Assembly: GCF_000003815.2 (NCBI RefSeq)
Contig: NC_049988.1
Coordinates: 1,107,679-1,171,678, forward strand
Length of the DNA: 64,000 nt
Direction: 5' to 3'
Source of the DNA: Branchiostoma floridae
Lineage: Eukaryota; Chordata; Leptocardii; Amphioxiformes; Branchiostomatidae
The notes beneath the pieces were generated by a model. It was given only the letters and a program-made list of their open reading frames with translations. It made no database searches and was not told the DNA's origin. The position numbers and the translations under genes were made by a program. This document shows, piece after piece, positions 1 to 12,640 of the stretch. How positions within the stretch are numbered: position 1 is the first letter of the stretch; each line of letters opens with the position of its first letter.

Positions 1-89
1 AGCTCTAAACTCTAACCATTTCAAATTTATCTGGTTGCTTATCATCTTATTATACCTGGACATCTAACCTTCATCTACCTATGTTGCAG

Positions 90-3000
90 ATGTCTCCTGG
101 AAACTGTGTCCCACCTGGAGATCCACTGGTTCCGAGGCCTGCCAGGTGTGGGGACCTTCCTGAGGAGATGTCTGTCGTCTCCAGTTTCCAAGCTGGAGAA
201 ACTGACCATGCACGGGGTACCCGGGGGAACAGACAGGTGCTAGTAGTGGTTTAGTTCTGTTATTGAAACTTCACAGCTTCTCAACGCCATCCTCCCACGC
301 GGGAACATCCAACGGCGAAACTGTCTGTCTGGATGTACCCTACTTTCTCAACCGTCACTCTTACTAGTCTTAGTTCCTGACCTCCCTGCGTATAGATTTT
401 AATGAGCTTACCCTTATGTATGCGAGATCCCTTTAAAAAAATGAAAGGCCTATTTTGTGATTGGCTGACAGCTGGCTTGTGGCGACGCCCACAGAAACTA
501 AGAGTGACAGTTGAGAAAGTAGGGTACATATCCAGACACTCAGGCGGTTTCACCGTTGGATGTCCCTGCGTAGGAGGATGCGCAGCGCATATATTTCATG
601 CACTGAATTGAACTGAGAATACAATGGATTGCATTAATTAACTTTTTATTGGTATTTCGAATTAATTATACTTTAACACCTATATACAAGTGTTTACAAA
701 AATTATCTATTTTGACTATTTGCCTGAATTGTTAACTGTGCAGAACAATACACTTTTCAAACCACAACAGGCTGGTTATTTAAAAATGTTTAGAACAAGC
801 CTTTGTTGTAACTTAAGTTAGCAAATGTCTGATTAAAAAATGCATGGCCCTATGCCTGTTTTGTAGATTTTAATAAGACATTTGACTCAGTTTGGAAAAA
901 AGGTCCTTTACTGAAATAAAGTTGGAATAGGAAATTGAGATAGAGAATTTTCACTTTGACTTTTTGATTATCAGGTAAAAACAATAACGATACATATTAA
1001 TTGTACTATCCTTAATAATTTGTTATTTTCTACAGGACAGCAATACAGCTGCTCAGTCTCTGTGCAGGCTTAGAAGCAGAGGCTAACACACCCTGTCTGT
1101 ACTGTAACAACACACGAAAAGACTCATGTGTACACGGAGAGGACTTTTCAGGAGATGACAACATTGATGTTGAACAAGGTGGTATGAAGACAACAATAGG
1201 ACCACATTCATCAAGAATCCCGCCACTACACTCTGATGAAACTTTCCACGAGCAGGACCAAGCTTCGACATCTCATAGGAGAACAGATTCCAGCAACTCT
1301 TTAGATGAAACTGTGACAGACAAGGATGAAAGAACCAGTGACTCTGAGGATCTGTATGACATCGCAGTAGGAGTAGGCTGTAGTACATCTGACCACACAC
1401 AAGTAAATGTGAACTGTTTTGAAGAGGAGCTCCCATTGCTGCCTGGAGACACAGGTTGCAGCTGTACATGCGGAGTCATGCTTGAAAGAAAGGTATGGAC
1501 AAGAAAAGAATCTTTCAAATGTAGATATATGTTTGAACTACATAGAGCAATCACAAACTAAAGATAAGAATCCGCATTCAGAAACTGAACGTAGAAGTCA
1601 GTAGATGATAGTAAAATTTGTTGTTTGGTGGTTACCTCAGTTATTGAGCTAATGAAGGAATGGGTTCTAGAGCACTCGTTCGATGACAACAGGCCCTCCC
1701 ACAAGTAGACAAAGGGCATTTCGGGTGTTGGAACGCCTGTTCGAATGAGCGCTTGAACCCATTCATTACTTTGCTCATATGTAGGGACCAATCAGCGCCA
1801 TCGTTCAAAATTTGGACGATTCCAGACGTTAATGTGGTCGAGGATCCCAGACAGAACAGCAGAGAAGCGATATATACAGTGTATAATGAATGTCGGAGCG
1901 AGAAGCGACTGTATATAGTGTATAATAAACGCCAGAGTGAACTACTTTCTGGATGGTACCCAGGTTAACTACGTAGCACAATCACAAAGATAAGAATCTG
2001 TAGTCACAGACTAAAAGTAGAAGTCAGAAGATGATATTTAGTAAAATTTTGTGACCAGAGGTTTTGTTCAATCTGCCCAAATGAGATTGAAGCGTCACTT
2101 AATCATGAATTGTTCACGATATGAATTATGAATGCTCAAAGCTGTTCGTGTTTCTTTCTGCCTGCTCAAAACAATTTAAAATGTTCTGTGTGTCCACTAC
2201 TACATCTAAGTAGCTATAGGAGAGCTTGCAGTGTACAAATAGGTATAAGAGAAGTGAAGAACCAAATTTGACTATAATTGTACAAAAATGATTAAATCTA
2301 GACTCAACATGTTGATATGTTGATACTTATTCATACACGTTCAATGTGGGGTATAATTTTGATTGTGTACATTTGTTCCTTATATATAGTTATCAAGTTG
2401 CTGTACTTTTTGTAGTGTTAACATTAAGATGTAATGTTTCCTTGGACAGAACTCAGACACTGACAGCATCACTGGTGATGACAATCTGCCATTGGTGGTG
2501 CCACTGTCCACCAAACATCAAGCCACAGTCAGGGAAGTTGTTCTACATGATGTTCTGACAAGCACAAGTTTAGTGACAAGCTTCTGTGACCTGCTAAAGA
2601 CATGGTACAACTTGGAAAGGATCAGCATCAGTGGAGGTAAAGATATGCCAGGCAGTTACTCATAGAGATTTGTTATATATCTTACAAGTCACACTTTGAC
2701 AGTAACAGGGCCCTACTTGGGGTATCACACCAGTACTCCAGGGTACAGATACTATGGGGGTATGAACACTACTGGGGGTACGGACACTACTCACGGGGGA
2801 CATTAAATGGAGGTTCCATGTTCGTGGAAAGCCACACCTCAAGCATGCAAAAGAACCCACCACTCACTCACTCAGGAACCCAACACACTTGTTGAAAAGA
2901 GTAGGAGTCCTTTCTGGTGCAAGTGGATCATACTTACAATTGGGGTACCTTGTGTATGTGCCATAATTATCAAGTGAACGTGATGATCGTCACAGGGTAC

Positions 3001-6000
3001 TAACGGAAAAAGGAGAAAAGAACACTTAACTGGGGGTACAGACACTACTGGTGACAGACACTACTGGGGGTACAGACACTACTGTTGGTACAGGCACTAC
3101 TGGGGGTACGGACACTACTGGAAGTCTGGACACTACTGGGGGTACGGACACTACTGGAAGTATGGACACTACTGGGGGTACGGACACTACTGGAAGTATG
3201 GACACTACTGGGGGTACGGGCACTACTGGGGGTACGGGCACTACTGGGGGTACGGACACTACTGGGGATACGGACACTACTGGGGGTACGGACACTACTG
3301 GGGGTACGGACACTACTGCGGGCACAGACACTACTGGGGGATGGACACTACTGCGGGTACAGACACTACTGCGGGTAAGGACACTACTGCGGGTACAGAC
3401 ACTACTGCGGGCACAGACACTACTGGGGGTATGGACACTACTGCGGGTACAGACACTACTGCGGGTAAAGACACTACTGCGGGTACAGACACTACTGCGG
3501 GTAAGGACGTCTACTCAGGGTACAGACACTACTGCGGGCACAGACACTACTAGGGGTATGAACACTACTGGGGGAACAAACACTATTTGGGTTATAGACT
3601 CTACTGGAGTTACGGACACTATAAGATAAAATCCCAGCAAATTTAAATACATTTTACAGTAGTCCCTTAAAGCCGTTTGAGGCCAAAAAGGCAACTTGGG
3701 TAATGTAATCCACTGTTTGAAAGGTGCAGTATAGGAAGGGTGAGCCCATCCTTCTCCTTCAACAATATTGATGCCTATTTTGGTGAATGTTTTGTACAGG
3801 GTCCTACGACAGCCTACCCAAAGATGATGTAGTGAGCAGTCTGCTTGAGTGTCAGAGGAAGGGAGGGAAGCTGACACACCTGTTCCTGGAGAATGAACTG
3901 CTCTGTCACTGGACATTTCCTAACATCCTACTCAGTCTGCTGCAAGCCAAGCAAAGGTCAGCATACTTCCGCACAGACTTTTGATCTCTAAAAGTTGTGT
4001 AGAGTACAGTTGTGTGTGGTCAAAAGTATTTTCCACAGTCAACCTCCTGTCCTGTACCGTATATTACGTACATTATGACATACCTGGGCCGTGTTAACAT
4101 TCAATACAGGTGTTCTTGACAGGACGATAACTCGGGTAATCACAATGGGCTTCTACCACACAGGCTTCCAATTTTTAAAATGTGTTTTTAGGGTTTAACA
4201 AATTTTCTAAAATTTACTTGTCCTATTGGGCAAGTACATAAAAGACTTGCTTGCCTGAAGTAACATTTCACTTGCCCGTAGTTTAAAGAAATATAATAAT
4301 TCTTATTTGTATTTTCACCTCCAGTAATGAGCTTCTTTATTTTGCTATTGGCACTTTTTTTCTACGATGAACAATGCTTGATGCCATGACTATAAATAGT
4401 AACAAGTGCATCACCATGTAGTACATGTAATTCAAAATCTCACTCATCGAAATATCTTACTTGGCCGATCAGGCAAGTGGGGTAGCACTTTTACTTGCCT
4501 GGGACAGTCGGACTAGGGGACTTGTTCAACCCCGATTTTGCATGTGCCAAGTGCACTGCTGATTGTACTAGTACACTTCATTCTGTTTGGTTGTTTGGTG
4601 CATGCAAGAAGCGTTGACAGGCACAGTGCCCTGTTTTTTTAGTTTAAAAGGTTAGAACTTCTGATGGCCTGACTGTAATGAAGTATTGTTGGAAAGCAGA
4701 GTTATGGCTGCAATTACTGTTAACTGTTGCAATTCTGTTTTGCAGTTATTGTAATGCTGCTGCAAACAGCTGTGCACCAGATCTGCAGCAACTGAAGCTG
4801 CACCACTGCATGGCCTTTGGTCAGGATGCCTCCCACTGGAGACCTGTGTGCTGGAACAGCTTCCCAATGCTGTCTTCTGGTAAGAACAGATTCTGAAGTG
4901 ATCAAGCAGTGTGACTACTTTTGGATCAAAATGTACACGGTTATTTCCAACTTAAAGATAAAGATAACTTCATTAAAACAAAAAATGGCTTTTCACTATC
5001 ACAAAGTAGAGAGGAGAAGTCAAATTCACTTGGTAGAATATAGTTCTTGTGCTAGCTTGACAAAAAGATAATATGTCATGTATATCAGTCTGTTGTTAAA
5101 GGCGTGGTCTGGTGTGATTGTCCTACGATCGCTAACTTGGGGCATTTTTTAGGACAGCCATGCATGTGTCCTACAATGTTCAGCTGTCTCTAATACTGCA
5201 CAAAACGCTATCTTGGATCCTTGTGGGTTGGTTGCCTCTGTCACTGCCTGCTTAAAAATCCTATTATCAAAATGGTTAAAAATCCTATTATCAAAATGGT
5301 ACAGCTATCGAATGTCCTGTATGTGGCCGCACCGTAACCATTCTTTTGTTGTGATCTGCACTTAACCCAGTGGGTATGATATTATAGGTCGTAATTCATT
5401 CATCAATAAACTCTCATGACTACTTCTGTGTGTTGCCTCCCCAGATGGTGTCATAAGTGGGATAGTGTCTGTGGACCTGTCCTTCTGTGTACCAACATTG
5501 GAGGCACAACCCAGCAGACCCTTGGACATGAGTGCCTTGACCTGGCTTCTAACACACGACTCAGTGATCCGCTCACTCAGGCTTCACAACTGCCAGCTGT
5601 ACACAGAGGAGTTAGCTACAATCTTCAATGCCATTTCAGGTGATATCGATGTCTACAACTTTTCATTTTGATATAGCAGTCAAGCTACAGACCGTGTGAT
5701 TGGTCAATTCTCTTAAGTTACAAATTCTCATTTGTGGATTCACAAATCTATTGGTTACTACATGTTGGTATCATATGTCCAAAGCATCATATAGTACTTC
5801 TGTGTGTATGTGTCCAGTTTGAAGATACTGTATATGCATTTAAGTTCGCGGCGATTTACTTTCGCGGTAGCGGGAAAATGGAGTGTTGGCGATGGTTTTA
5901 AGTTTGCGGTAGCGCCATAGACTGCAGTCTCATACTATAATGGAAAAATGTTCGCAGTGAAGTGGCCACCACAAAAAATGCAAATATAAAACCGCCGCGA

Positions 6001-8551
6001 ACATATCTGCATTTATAGTACTAAGAACTTTTAGATATTGCAGTGATATTTGGTACATGAATACATGCCGATTGGGCTAAGGTATTGTTGACTTGACAGT
6101 TCTGTATGATTTTGAGCCTCATGGCATTGCAGCAGATTTTTGCTTTTTTTGTACTTTTGTCCTGGATGCTATTAGGAAGAATAAGTGTATGTTTGGGCCC
6201 CCTAGCAGCTTACTATGGACCTGCAGGGGTAGTTTTGTTAAAATCTTTTTATCTTATCTTTGTAGAGGCCCCAGACTCCTGCAAGTTGGAGATGCTTGAT
6301 GTGTCCTTCAACAACTACAGGTCGGAGAAAGGCTCGGGGGCCTTGGCCCAGCTGATCAGCAAGTCTCGGCTGACTTGTCTGAAGATGGAGGTAGTCTCAT
6401 CCACTTCTGCAGGTAAAGAGAAAATGTTGAAGTGTATGATTATAATAAATGAACAAACGACCGAATTTTATTAACTACCAGCCCACGTGGGTTTATAAGA
6501 CACATAACAACATAAAGTATAAGTGAACATAGGATACTGTAACATAAGAGAACGTCAGGAACATAATCGGTAACTATTAAACAAATTAGATAACAGAACA
6601 GATATCATATCTAGTCACATAAATCAAATAATATATCTTATCAAGAAAGCTGGACAAGAGGAACTTCTGATTCTCACTCACTCACTCACTCATTCACTTA
6701 CAATCTAGTATGATTGTTTATACTGGTTCTTGCTCATTTTGTTTTATGGAAAGCAGAGTTCTCAAATGTTGGCAAAATTGACTGCACAACACGCTTTTGT
6801 TCTGAGATTTGGTCCAAATTTGGGGTGCATATTTTAATCAAGAAACTATAGAAAGGCAACATTTTCGAGACAATGCAGGATGTTTCCCTCCCATCATAAG
6901 CATAATGCAAATTCCATTGTATAGACCTTTCCTGAAGCTTCCTATGTGATCCTCATACAAAATGGTGAGATATTGGTATGTATTGCATTCCCAGTCTACC
7001 AGCGCCACCTAGCAGTCATGAAAGGAACTGCACAATAGAAGAGGAGGACAAAAAGAAGAACACACCAGCAAAACCAATATGCTTTCCCTATTGGGAAACA
7101 TACATTGTAAATACACTATTACTAGACTATACAAATCATTCCAGCAGCCAGTACCTAGTTCTATCTCTTATTCGACTTTCAAACTGAGTTTTGCGGTGCT
7201 TAATATAATGACTTAACCTTGCCTTTCACCAGGTGGATGCAGTGTTGCTACATCAGAGGTTGTTCTTGCCTTGAGAAGAAATACTAGGCTAAGGGAACTG
7301 TGGCTGTCTGGAAACAGACTGGGTAGGTCAGACTCAGTATTGTATTTGACATCCAACCAGTGTATCTATGGCAGACTTACATGTAGAGAACATGACTGTG
7401 AAAGATGTTTGGAAACACAGAATGTTAAAAAAATTCCTTTCAGTTGCACTGAATCAGAGGTATTTGCATTCATTTTGGGGTAAGGCAACAGGGACAAGGT
7501 TCTTGAATTGCACCCAAATTGTTTTGCACCAAATGTATTTATTTGCACTTTTTTGTACTTAATGTATTGGATAGATGTTTATATTAATAAGTCAAACCTT
7601 TTTAGAGATATTTTCATTGTTATTTTTTCTATTATTCATCTGATACTGAATTGATGTACTGTTTATGTTAATTTCCAGTTTTTCAGCTGTACTGTACAAA
7701 AATGTTTTTTCACAGGTGATGCAGGTGTGGAGACGTTGATGCAGGTGTTTGCACCAGGTGGTCACAGCTGTCTACAGGTGCTGGCCCTGAGGTACTTATA
7801 CTTTCTACAGTGTTGTCATTATTGTTATTTGGTGGGCAGACTACTCTTTCTTCACACAGTCAATAACTGAATTGTATGGAGCTTACCATTGGTGGGCCTA
7901 AATTCCAGGCTCTGTAAATGCGGCCTTTATACAGCACCTAGTGACGTCAATATGACAGTAATTACCCATTGCAGCCATTGGACTGTACAGATATAAACCA
8001 CTCACAGGCGTGGTGGGTTCTTTAATGTGCTGAAGTTGTGGCTCTCCTCAAACACGCTACCTTCAGGTAATATCTTATATGAAGGATGTCCCCAAATTAG
8101 TGAAGTGAGGAAAGTTGTAACAAGTAATTTCCAAGCAGATCTTGCGGTGGCCAATGAAATTCCTCTGTTGGCTAAACTCCGTCCCCAGCTTATGATACCA
8201 TCTTATGCCACTGCAAGGCTGCTTGGAGATTACCTTCACCAAGGGCACAACAATTGGAGCATATCAGGGGCCTCGAACCCATGACCTCTGGTGCTTATCT
8301 TACTTGTATGTATGCTTCCACACCACAGGTCCAATTTGATTCACACCAGAGGCCTTCATGCCATCAACCAAGCACTTTGGAAAGGAAGGCAATTGAAGAA
8401 ACTGCTGATCGGTGGCAACTTCTTCTTAACAGAAGCGGGTGGTAAGGATGGTTTGGAGGACCTGCGTCGGCTGGTGCCACATGTGGACACAGGACTGCCG
8501 GCTTTCATGGACTCTGCAGCACTGATGGTAGAGCATGTGGCGCAGATGTAA
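90..8551 (+). CDS. Leucine-rich-repeat protein, LRRC41-like (C-terminal part, 10 exons)
   Basis: Ten exons read in one continuous frame: 90-236, 1036-1492, 2450-2636, 3800-3956, 4746-4879, 5445-5639, 6266-6412, 7233-7322, 7716-7791 and 8329-8551. All have AG/GT borders and matching phases, and together give about 603 codons ending at TAA 8549-8551. The 5' end lies outside the window. Leucine-rich repeats of the ribonuclease-inhibitor type are visible, for example [12 protein letters not shown] (exon 7233-7322), [10 protein letters not shown] (exon 6266-6412) and SLRLHNCQL (exon 5445-5639). Exon 1036-1492 adds a long acidic, Ser/Asp-rich insert between repeats, with a Cys cluster. LRR repeats, a large low-complexity insert and an expected total near 800 residues resemble LRRC41, a substrate-recognition subunit of Cullin/Elongin ubiquitin ligases. 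The VHL/BC box that would prove this is upstream and unseen, so another LRR family is possible. Confidence 0.72.
3031..3626. repeat. 18-bp minisatellite in an LRR-gene intron
   Basis: About 33 units of GGGGGTACGGACACTACT and close variants (GCGGGTACAG, GGAAGTATGG) lie in the intron between exons 2450-2636 and 3800-3956. Because the unit is six codons long it opens artificial frames on both strands (GGTDTT on +, VVSVPP on -). Degenerate copies begin near 2700-2805. Confidence 0.95.
5828..6018 (-). mobile_element. TA-flanked MITE, copy 1 (intronic)
   Basis: A 191-bp inverted-repeat element bounded by TA dinucleotides at 5826-5827 and 6019-6020. It ends in CTGTATATGCATTTAAGTTC and the matching inverted GCATTTATAG, with an internal GTTCGCGG / CCGCGAAC pair. 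It is the reverse orientation of the copies at 10051 and 25737. It has no coding capacity. TA duplication suggests a Tc1/mariner-type mover. Confidence 0.85.
8030..8295 (-). repeat. Degenerate SINE-like repeat (intronic)
   Basis: Shares GTGAAGTGAGGAAAGT, AAGGGCACAAC and a CGAACCC box with the better-preserved repeat at 56340-56625. On the minus strand GGGTTCGAGGCC resembles a polymerase III B box. It lies just upstream of the last LRR exon. Confidence 0.5.
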
Positions 8552-9110
8552 ACTCACCGGTGCCACATGTGGACTGCCGGCTTTCATGGACTCTGCAGCA
8601 CTGATGGTAGAGCATGTGGCTCAGATGTAAACTCACTGGTGGTGCCACATGTGGACACAGGACTGCCGGCTTTCATGGACTCTGCAGCACTGATGGTAGA
8701 GCATGTGGCTCAGATGTAAACTCACTGGTGGTGCCACATGTGGACACAGGACTGCCGGCTTTCATGGACTCTGCAGCACTGATGGTAGAGCATGTGGCGC
8801 AGATGTAAACTCACTGGTGGTGCCACATGTGGACTGCCGGCTTTCATGGACTCTGCAGCACTGATGGTAGAGCATGTGGCTCAGATGTAAACTCACTGGT
8901 GCCACATGTGGACACAGGACTGCCGGCTTTCATGGACTCTGAAGCACTGATGGTAGAGCATGTGGCTCAGATGTAAACTCACTGGTGCCACATGTGGACA
9001 CGGGACTGCCGGCTTTCATGGACTCTGAAGCACTGATGGTAGAGCATGTGGCTCAGATGTAAACTCACTGGTGCCACATGTGGACACAGGACTGCCGGCT
9101 TTCATGGACT
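8474..9110 (+). repeat. ~86-bp minisatellite made from the end of the LRR coding region
   Basis: Eight copies begin at GTGCCACATGTGG at 8474, 8560, 8642, 8731, 8820, 8899, 8985 and 9071; the last is partial. Spacing alternates between 79 and 89 bases because some copies lack ACACAGG or carry an extra GGT. The first copy is the functional 3' end of the terminal exon. Every later full copy repeats the last ~25 codons and the stop. Confidence 0.95.
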
Positions 9111-10050
9111 CAAATTGGTTCTTTGTCGCTGTTGACCTGGCCTTACAGTCTTACACTCATAGTGACAAGTCAGGTATATCAGGAAGGTAGGTAGTTGATG
9201 TACAGCGTTATTTCAACTTGCCAGTATGCATAAAAATTTAATTACAGGCATTTGACTTTAAAAAAGTTTGTTATCCCTACCTCCAGTTAATTTAACTGTT
9301 CAAAGAAAACACAATGTCCATTCCAAGTGGGGCTGTCTGCATTCTGCTAAATAAAGTCTCTATTGAAGAACATATGTCATGTGTCTTTAATAATTGGCCA
9401 CTCTAGCTTGCAATGGAGAAGAAATTCACATTTTGTATCTGTGTTCCATGGAGTTGGAGACAAAGCACTAAATTGTCTCATTTACCCTCATGAAGCAGGT
9501 TATGGTTCCCTTACAAGAAATATTATACCCTGCCATGAGAGTGAGTAAGTGAGAGAATATCGATTATCAAAACTGGAAGTATTGAATGGGATTCTTATTT
9601 TTAAATTTAAATATTGCAAATATTGGTGCCACTGTAAACAGAATGGACAAAAAGTTATAAAATCATTGATTAAAGAAGTTTGTTTCTTGTTGGTATTGTG
9701 CTTGACTAGTAAGTCAGTCTCACTCTCATTCACTCACTCTCTGAGATTTGCATGCTTCCGGAGCTGAGGGAGCATGGCACCTCTGCAGATCTGTTTCCAC
9801 AGGCCTGTTTCTAACTACCGGGTAACTCCACACAGAGGTGAGGTTGAGCCCACCAGCCAGTGCTAAATTGATCACACCAGGTTGATTGGGTCGGTTCCCT
9901 CAGCAAGGCACTGGTTCCAGAGATGGCCCTGACTTTGCAATGTGACGAAAGAGGCTAAGGTGGACCGAGCATAACTTGTTAATTATTGGGCAGCCAGCTT
10001 ATTGGGCAGCAGATGCTGGTTGGTTGTTTAGGGCAAGGTGATGCCACCTA
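9111..10050. other. Intergenic, no gene seen
   Basis: Mostly AT-rich sequence with short CACTCACT runs near 9720-9740. I see no exon-like frame with flanking splice signals. Confidence 0.5.
9350..9355 (+). promoter_or_regulatory. Candidate polyadenylation signal of the LRR gene
   Basis: AATAAA sits about 800 bases after the LRR stop codon and just beyond the ~86-bp tandem array. Use of this site would place the whole array in the 3' UTR. Confidence 0.4.
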
Positions 10051-10247
10051 CTGTAAAGGCAGAAATGTTTGCAGTGGGTTTATTATGTTCACGATGGCTA
10101 CTTCACCGCAAACTTAAAACCACCGCAAACATTTTTCCATTAAAGTATGAGTAGTCTTTGACGCTACCTCAAACTTAAACAATAGCGAACACTCCACTGT
10201 CTCGCTAATGCGAAATTAATTCCCTGCAAACTTAAATGCATTTACAG
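10051..10247 (+). mobile_element. TA-flanked MITE, copy 2
   Basis: A 197-bp element with TA at 10049-10050 and 10248-10249. Its ends are CTGTAAAGGCAGAAATGTTT and AAACTTAAATGCATTTACAG. It carries the same internal motifs as copies 1 and 3. Confidence 0.85.
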
Positions 10248-10249
10248 TA

Positions 10250-12640
10250 ATTCTAATTATAAGGATCCTTCATTGGCATTTGGTGTAAAAGGTATGCAGG
10301 CAGTTTTCCTGGGCAGCTATGAGTGTCCAGGTATCAACTCTGTAGTGTAGAGGATGGACAGCACAAGCTTCACCATTGGGCCAAGATATTTCTGCTGTAT
10401 CATACTGTCTTGGCTTACCATCGCAGATGCGGAGCGACCTCTGTGGACTTGGATGCCAGCCTGGTCCCTCTTGTTGGTAGATGTTAGAGTAGTGTACTTC
10501 CTGGGCAGCAGAACCTCAGACTATGACTTCAACATGGTTGGAGTTGATGACCAGTCCTGCTGGGGGTGTGTCCTAAAGAGCCTCACAACACACACACACA
10601 CAGAGGGCACTAAAAACGTAAGCAATATATTCCAAGTTCTAGAAATGAAAGAACTTTTATGTCACATGAAAATACAGAACAAAAGTGGACTGTTATGGCT
10701 GGAAACTAAGGTGAGAACAACTATTTACAAACATCAATAATATCAGAAACATCTGCTTACAAGTTACATCAATACAAGACAGTGTTAAAAACATTAGCTA
10801 AAACCATATGCTACCTTTGCAAGACTATAACATACACACACAAAAAGACTGCAATATCGAACAAATCCTTATCATACACTGTACAAAATACACTATGTTC
10901 CCCTTCTAGACAATGGCAAAGCCCTGCTTTTTGTTCACAATCACAGATGGACATAAACAATTTTCTAAGTGAGCAAGAATAACAAACATGTAGCATTTTA
11001 GTGATGTTTGAAGTGACAGAATCTGTTGTAGTCACTGTGAAAGCCTGGTTGTACTGTTATACATGTACGTTACTACTGTTCACAGTAGCTTCAAGATCAA
11101 GTTAGCATTGGTTGTAATTAAACTAGTTTCCTATGCCCCTCACCTGCTTTTGGTGTTGCTGGCTCCTACTGTAATACTACTAATAGGCAAGGCCAAATAA
11201 TTGAAAAATTTGCAAGAGTTTTTCAGTAGACAAATTTTAATGGTCCTCATATTTTAAGCCCCCAGATTTGTCGCATGTCAGGGGTGCGTTCTTTCATCAG
11301 AATATATAGTACAAGAATAAATCTTATCCAATGGATCAACTTTAATGATTTAATCGTAGAATTTTGGCAATTCAATGATCCTCAAATGACTTTTAAATGT
11401 TTTATTAAATCTTGGATTGACATCCATACAAAACAAATGTTAGTGAATACCATGGGTAGATAGCAATGAAATCACAAGGAATGATTACGTTTACTGCTTT
11501 TGGCTTTTTTTGTAAAAAAAAAAAGAGGCAAAGTATCGAAATCTTTTTGTAACTCGTGCACTGGCACTATGGAGAGTAAGTGAGTTGCCAGTTGCCAGAC
11601 ATCAAAGAATGTATTTGAATCAAACTGTCCTAAACTGTTCCTAAAATCCAGATGGATTAGGTCTAACTTACTCTAAGAAAGATGATCTTGTGTGGACTGT
11701 TTTCACGGTTCTTGTGTTCTGCTAGTACTAGGATATGGTTTGTCACTACCCTTGCAATTTTTATGTCCTGAAGTACAAAATGTGAATAGAAAGAAAGAAT
11801 AATTTTACACATCATTATGATGTAGAATTGCTGCCTGAGTACATTTTACTTTTTGAAACATCTCTATCTACTGACTACTGTACCAAACAAATCAGTTAGT
11901 AGGTATCATCATAAAATCACAAACAACTCTATATACTGCCACACAATAACTGTCATGCATCTAAAAAGTTTATAAGCTACAGAGGCAGATAAAGCAAAGG
12001 CAATGGCTAAAATAAAGGTTATCAGATAGTAGTTGTCTATCTTCACTTTTTGATGATTCAGTCTGCTTCTACACGCTATCTTTGGGAACATAATACTAGT
12101 ATCCCTCTACAAGAGCATTCATTGCATTACAGTGCCCACTATGACATAACGATTGGTAAATTCAACCTCCTACTAGTCCTAGATAAACATCAGTGAGTCA
12201 AGATTTTGACTTTGAAAAGTAAATGATTTTCAACTGCCAGCAACCAAAAAATAAACACACTACAAGAACAAGTATACAGATCCCAAATCAGCATCAATAT
12301 AAAGTAGTCTCAATAGTTCATTGTAGCAGATTCATTACAGGTTGTTAGATACCTCAAACCAAAGAAGACATAGTTTTTGTTGTCTTGCACAAAAAAAAGC
12401 TGATACATTGCAGAAAAGTGTAACAGTTTTCCCTGCCACGGTGAGGTTAGATTTGTGTGTTGACTTGAGGTATGTCCACGGTTGTTAGAGTAAGACCACT
12501 GATGCCATTCCCTCATCAAGGGGTAAAACAGCTGCACTTGAATATCCTGGCCACCTGACTTACAGGTCAAAGGTTGCTGTCCTCTGACCTTCACAAGTTA
12601 TGCCCCTATTGTCCAATGAGTGAGCAATGTCTCCTGACAT
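10250..12640. other. Intergenic, no supported gene
   Basis: An open frame of 128 codons at 10354-10740 lacks recognisable domains and flanking splice logic. Otherwise AT-rich unique-looking sequence. Confidence 0.4.

Noticed and set aside
3026-3629. Long open frames on both strands over the 18-bp array (GGTDTT on +, VVSVPP on -)
   Set aside because: Produced by repeat periodicity inside an intron; no splice context or start signal.
10354-10740. 128-codon plus-strand frame
   Set aside because: No recognised domain, no matching splice sites, and composition like non-coding DNA.
12310-12594. 94-codon minus-strand frame just downstream of the MPLKIP stop
   Set aside because: MPLKIP already ends at 12641 with the conserved RYFAC terminus; this is probably 3' UTR.
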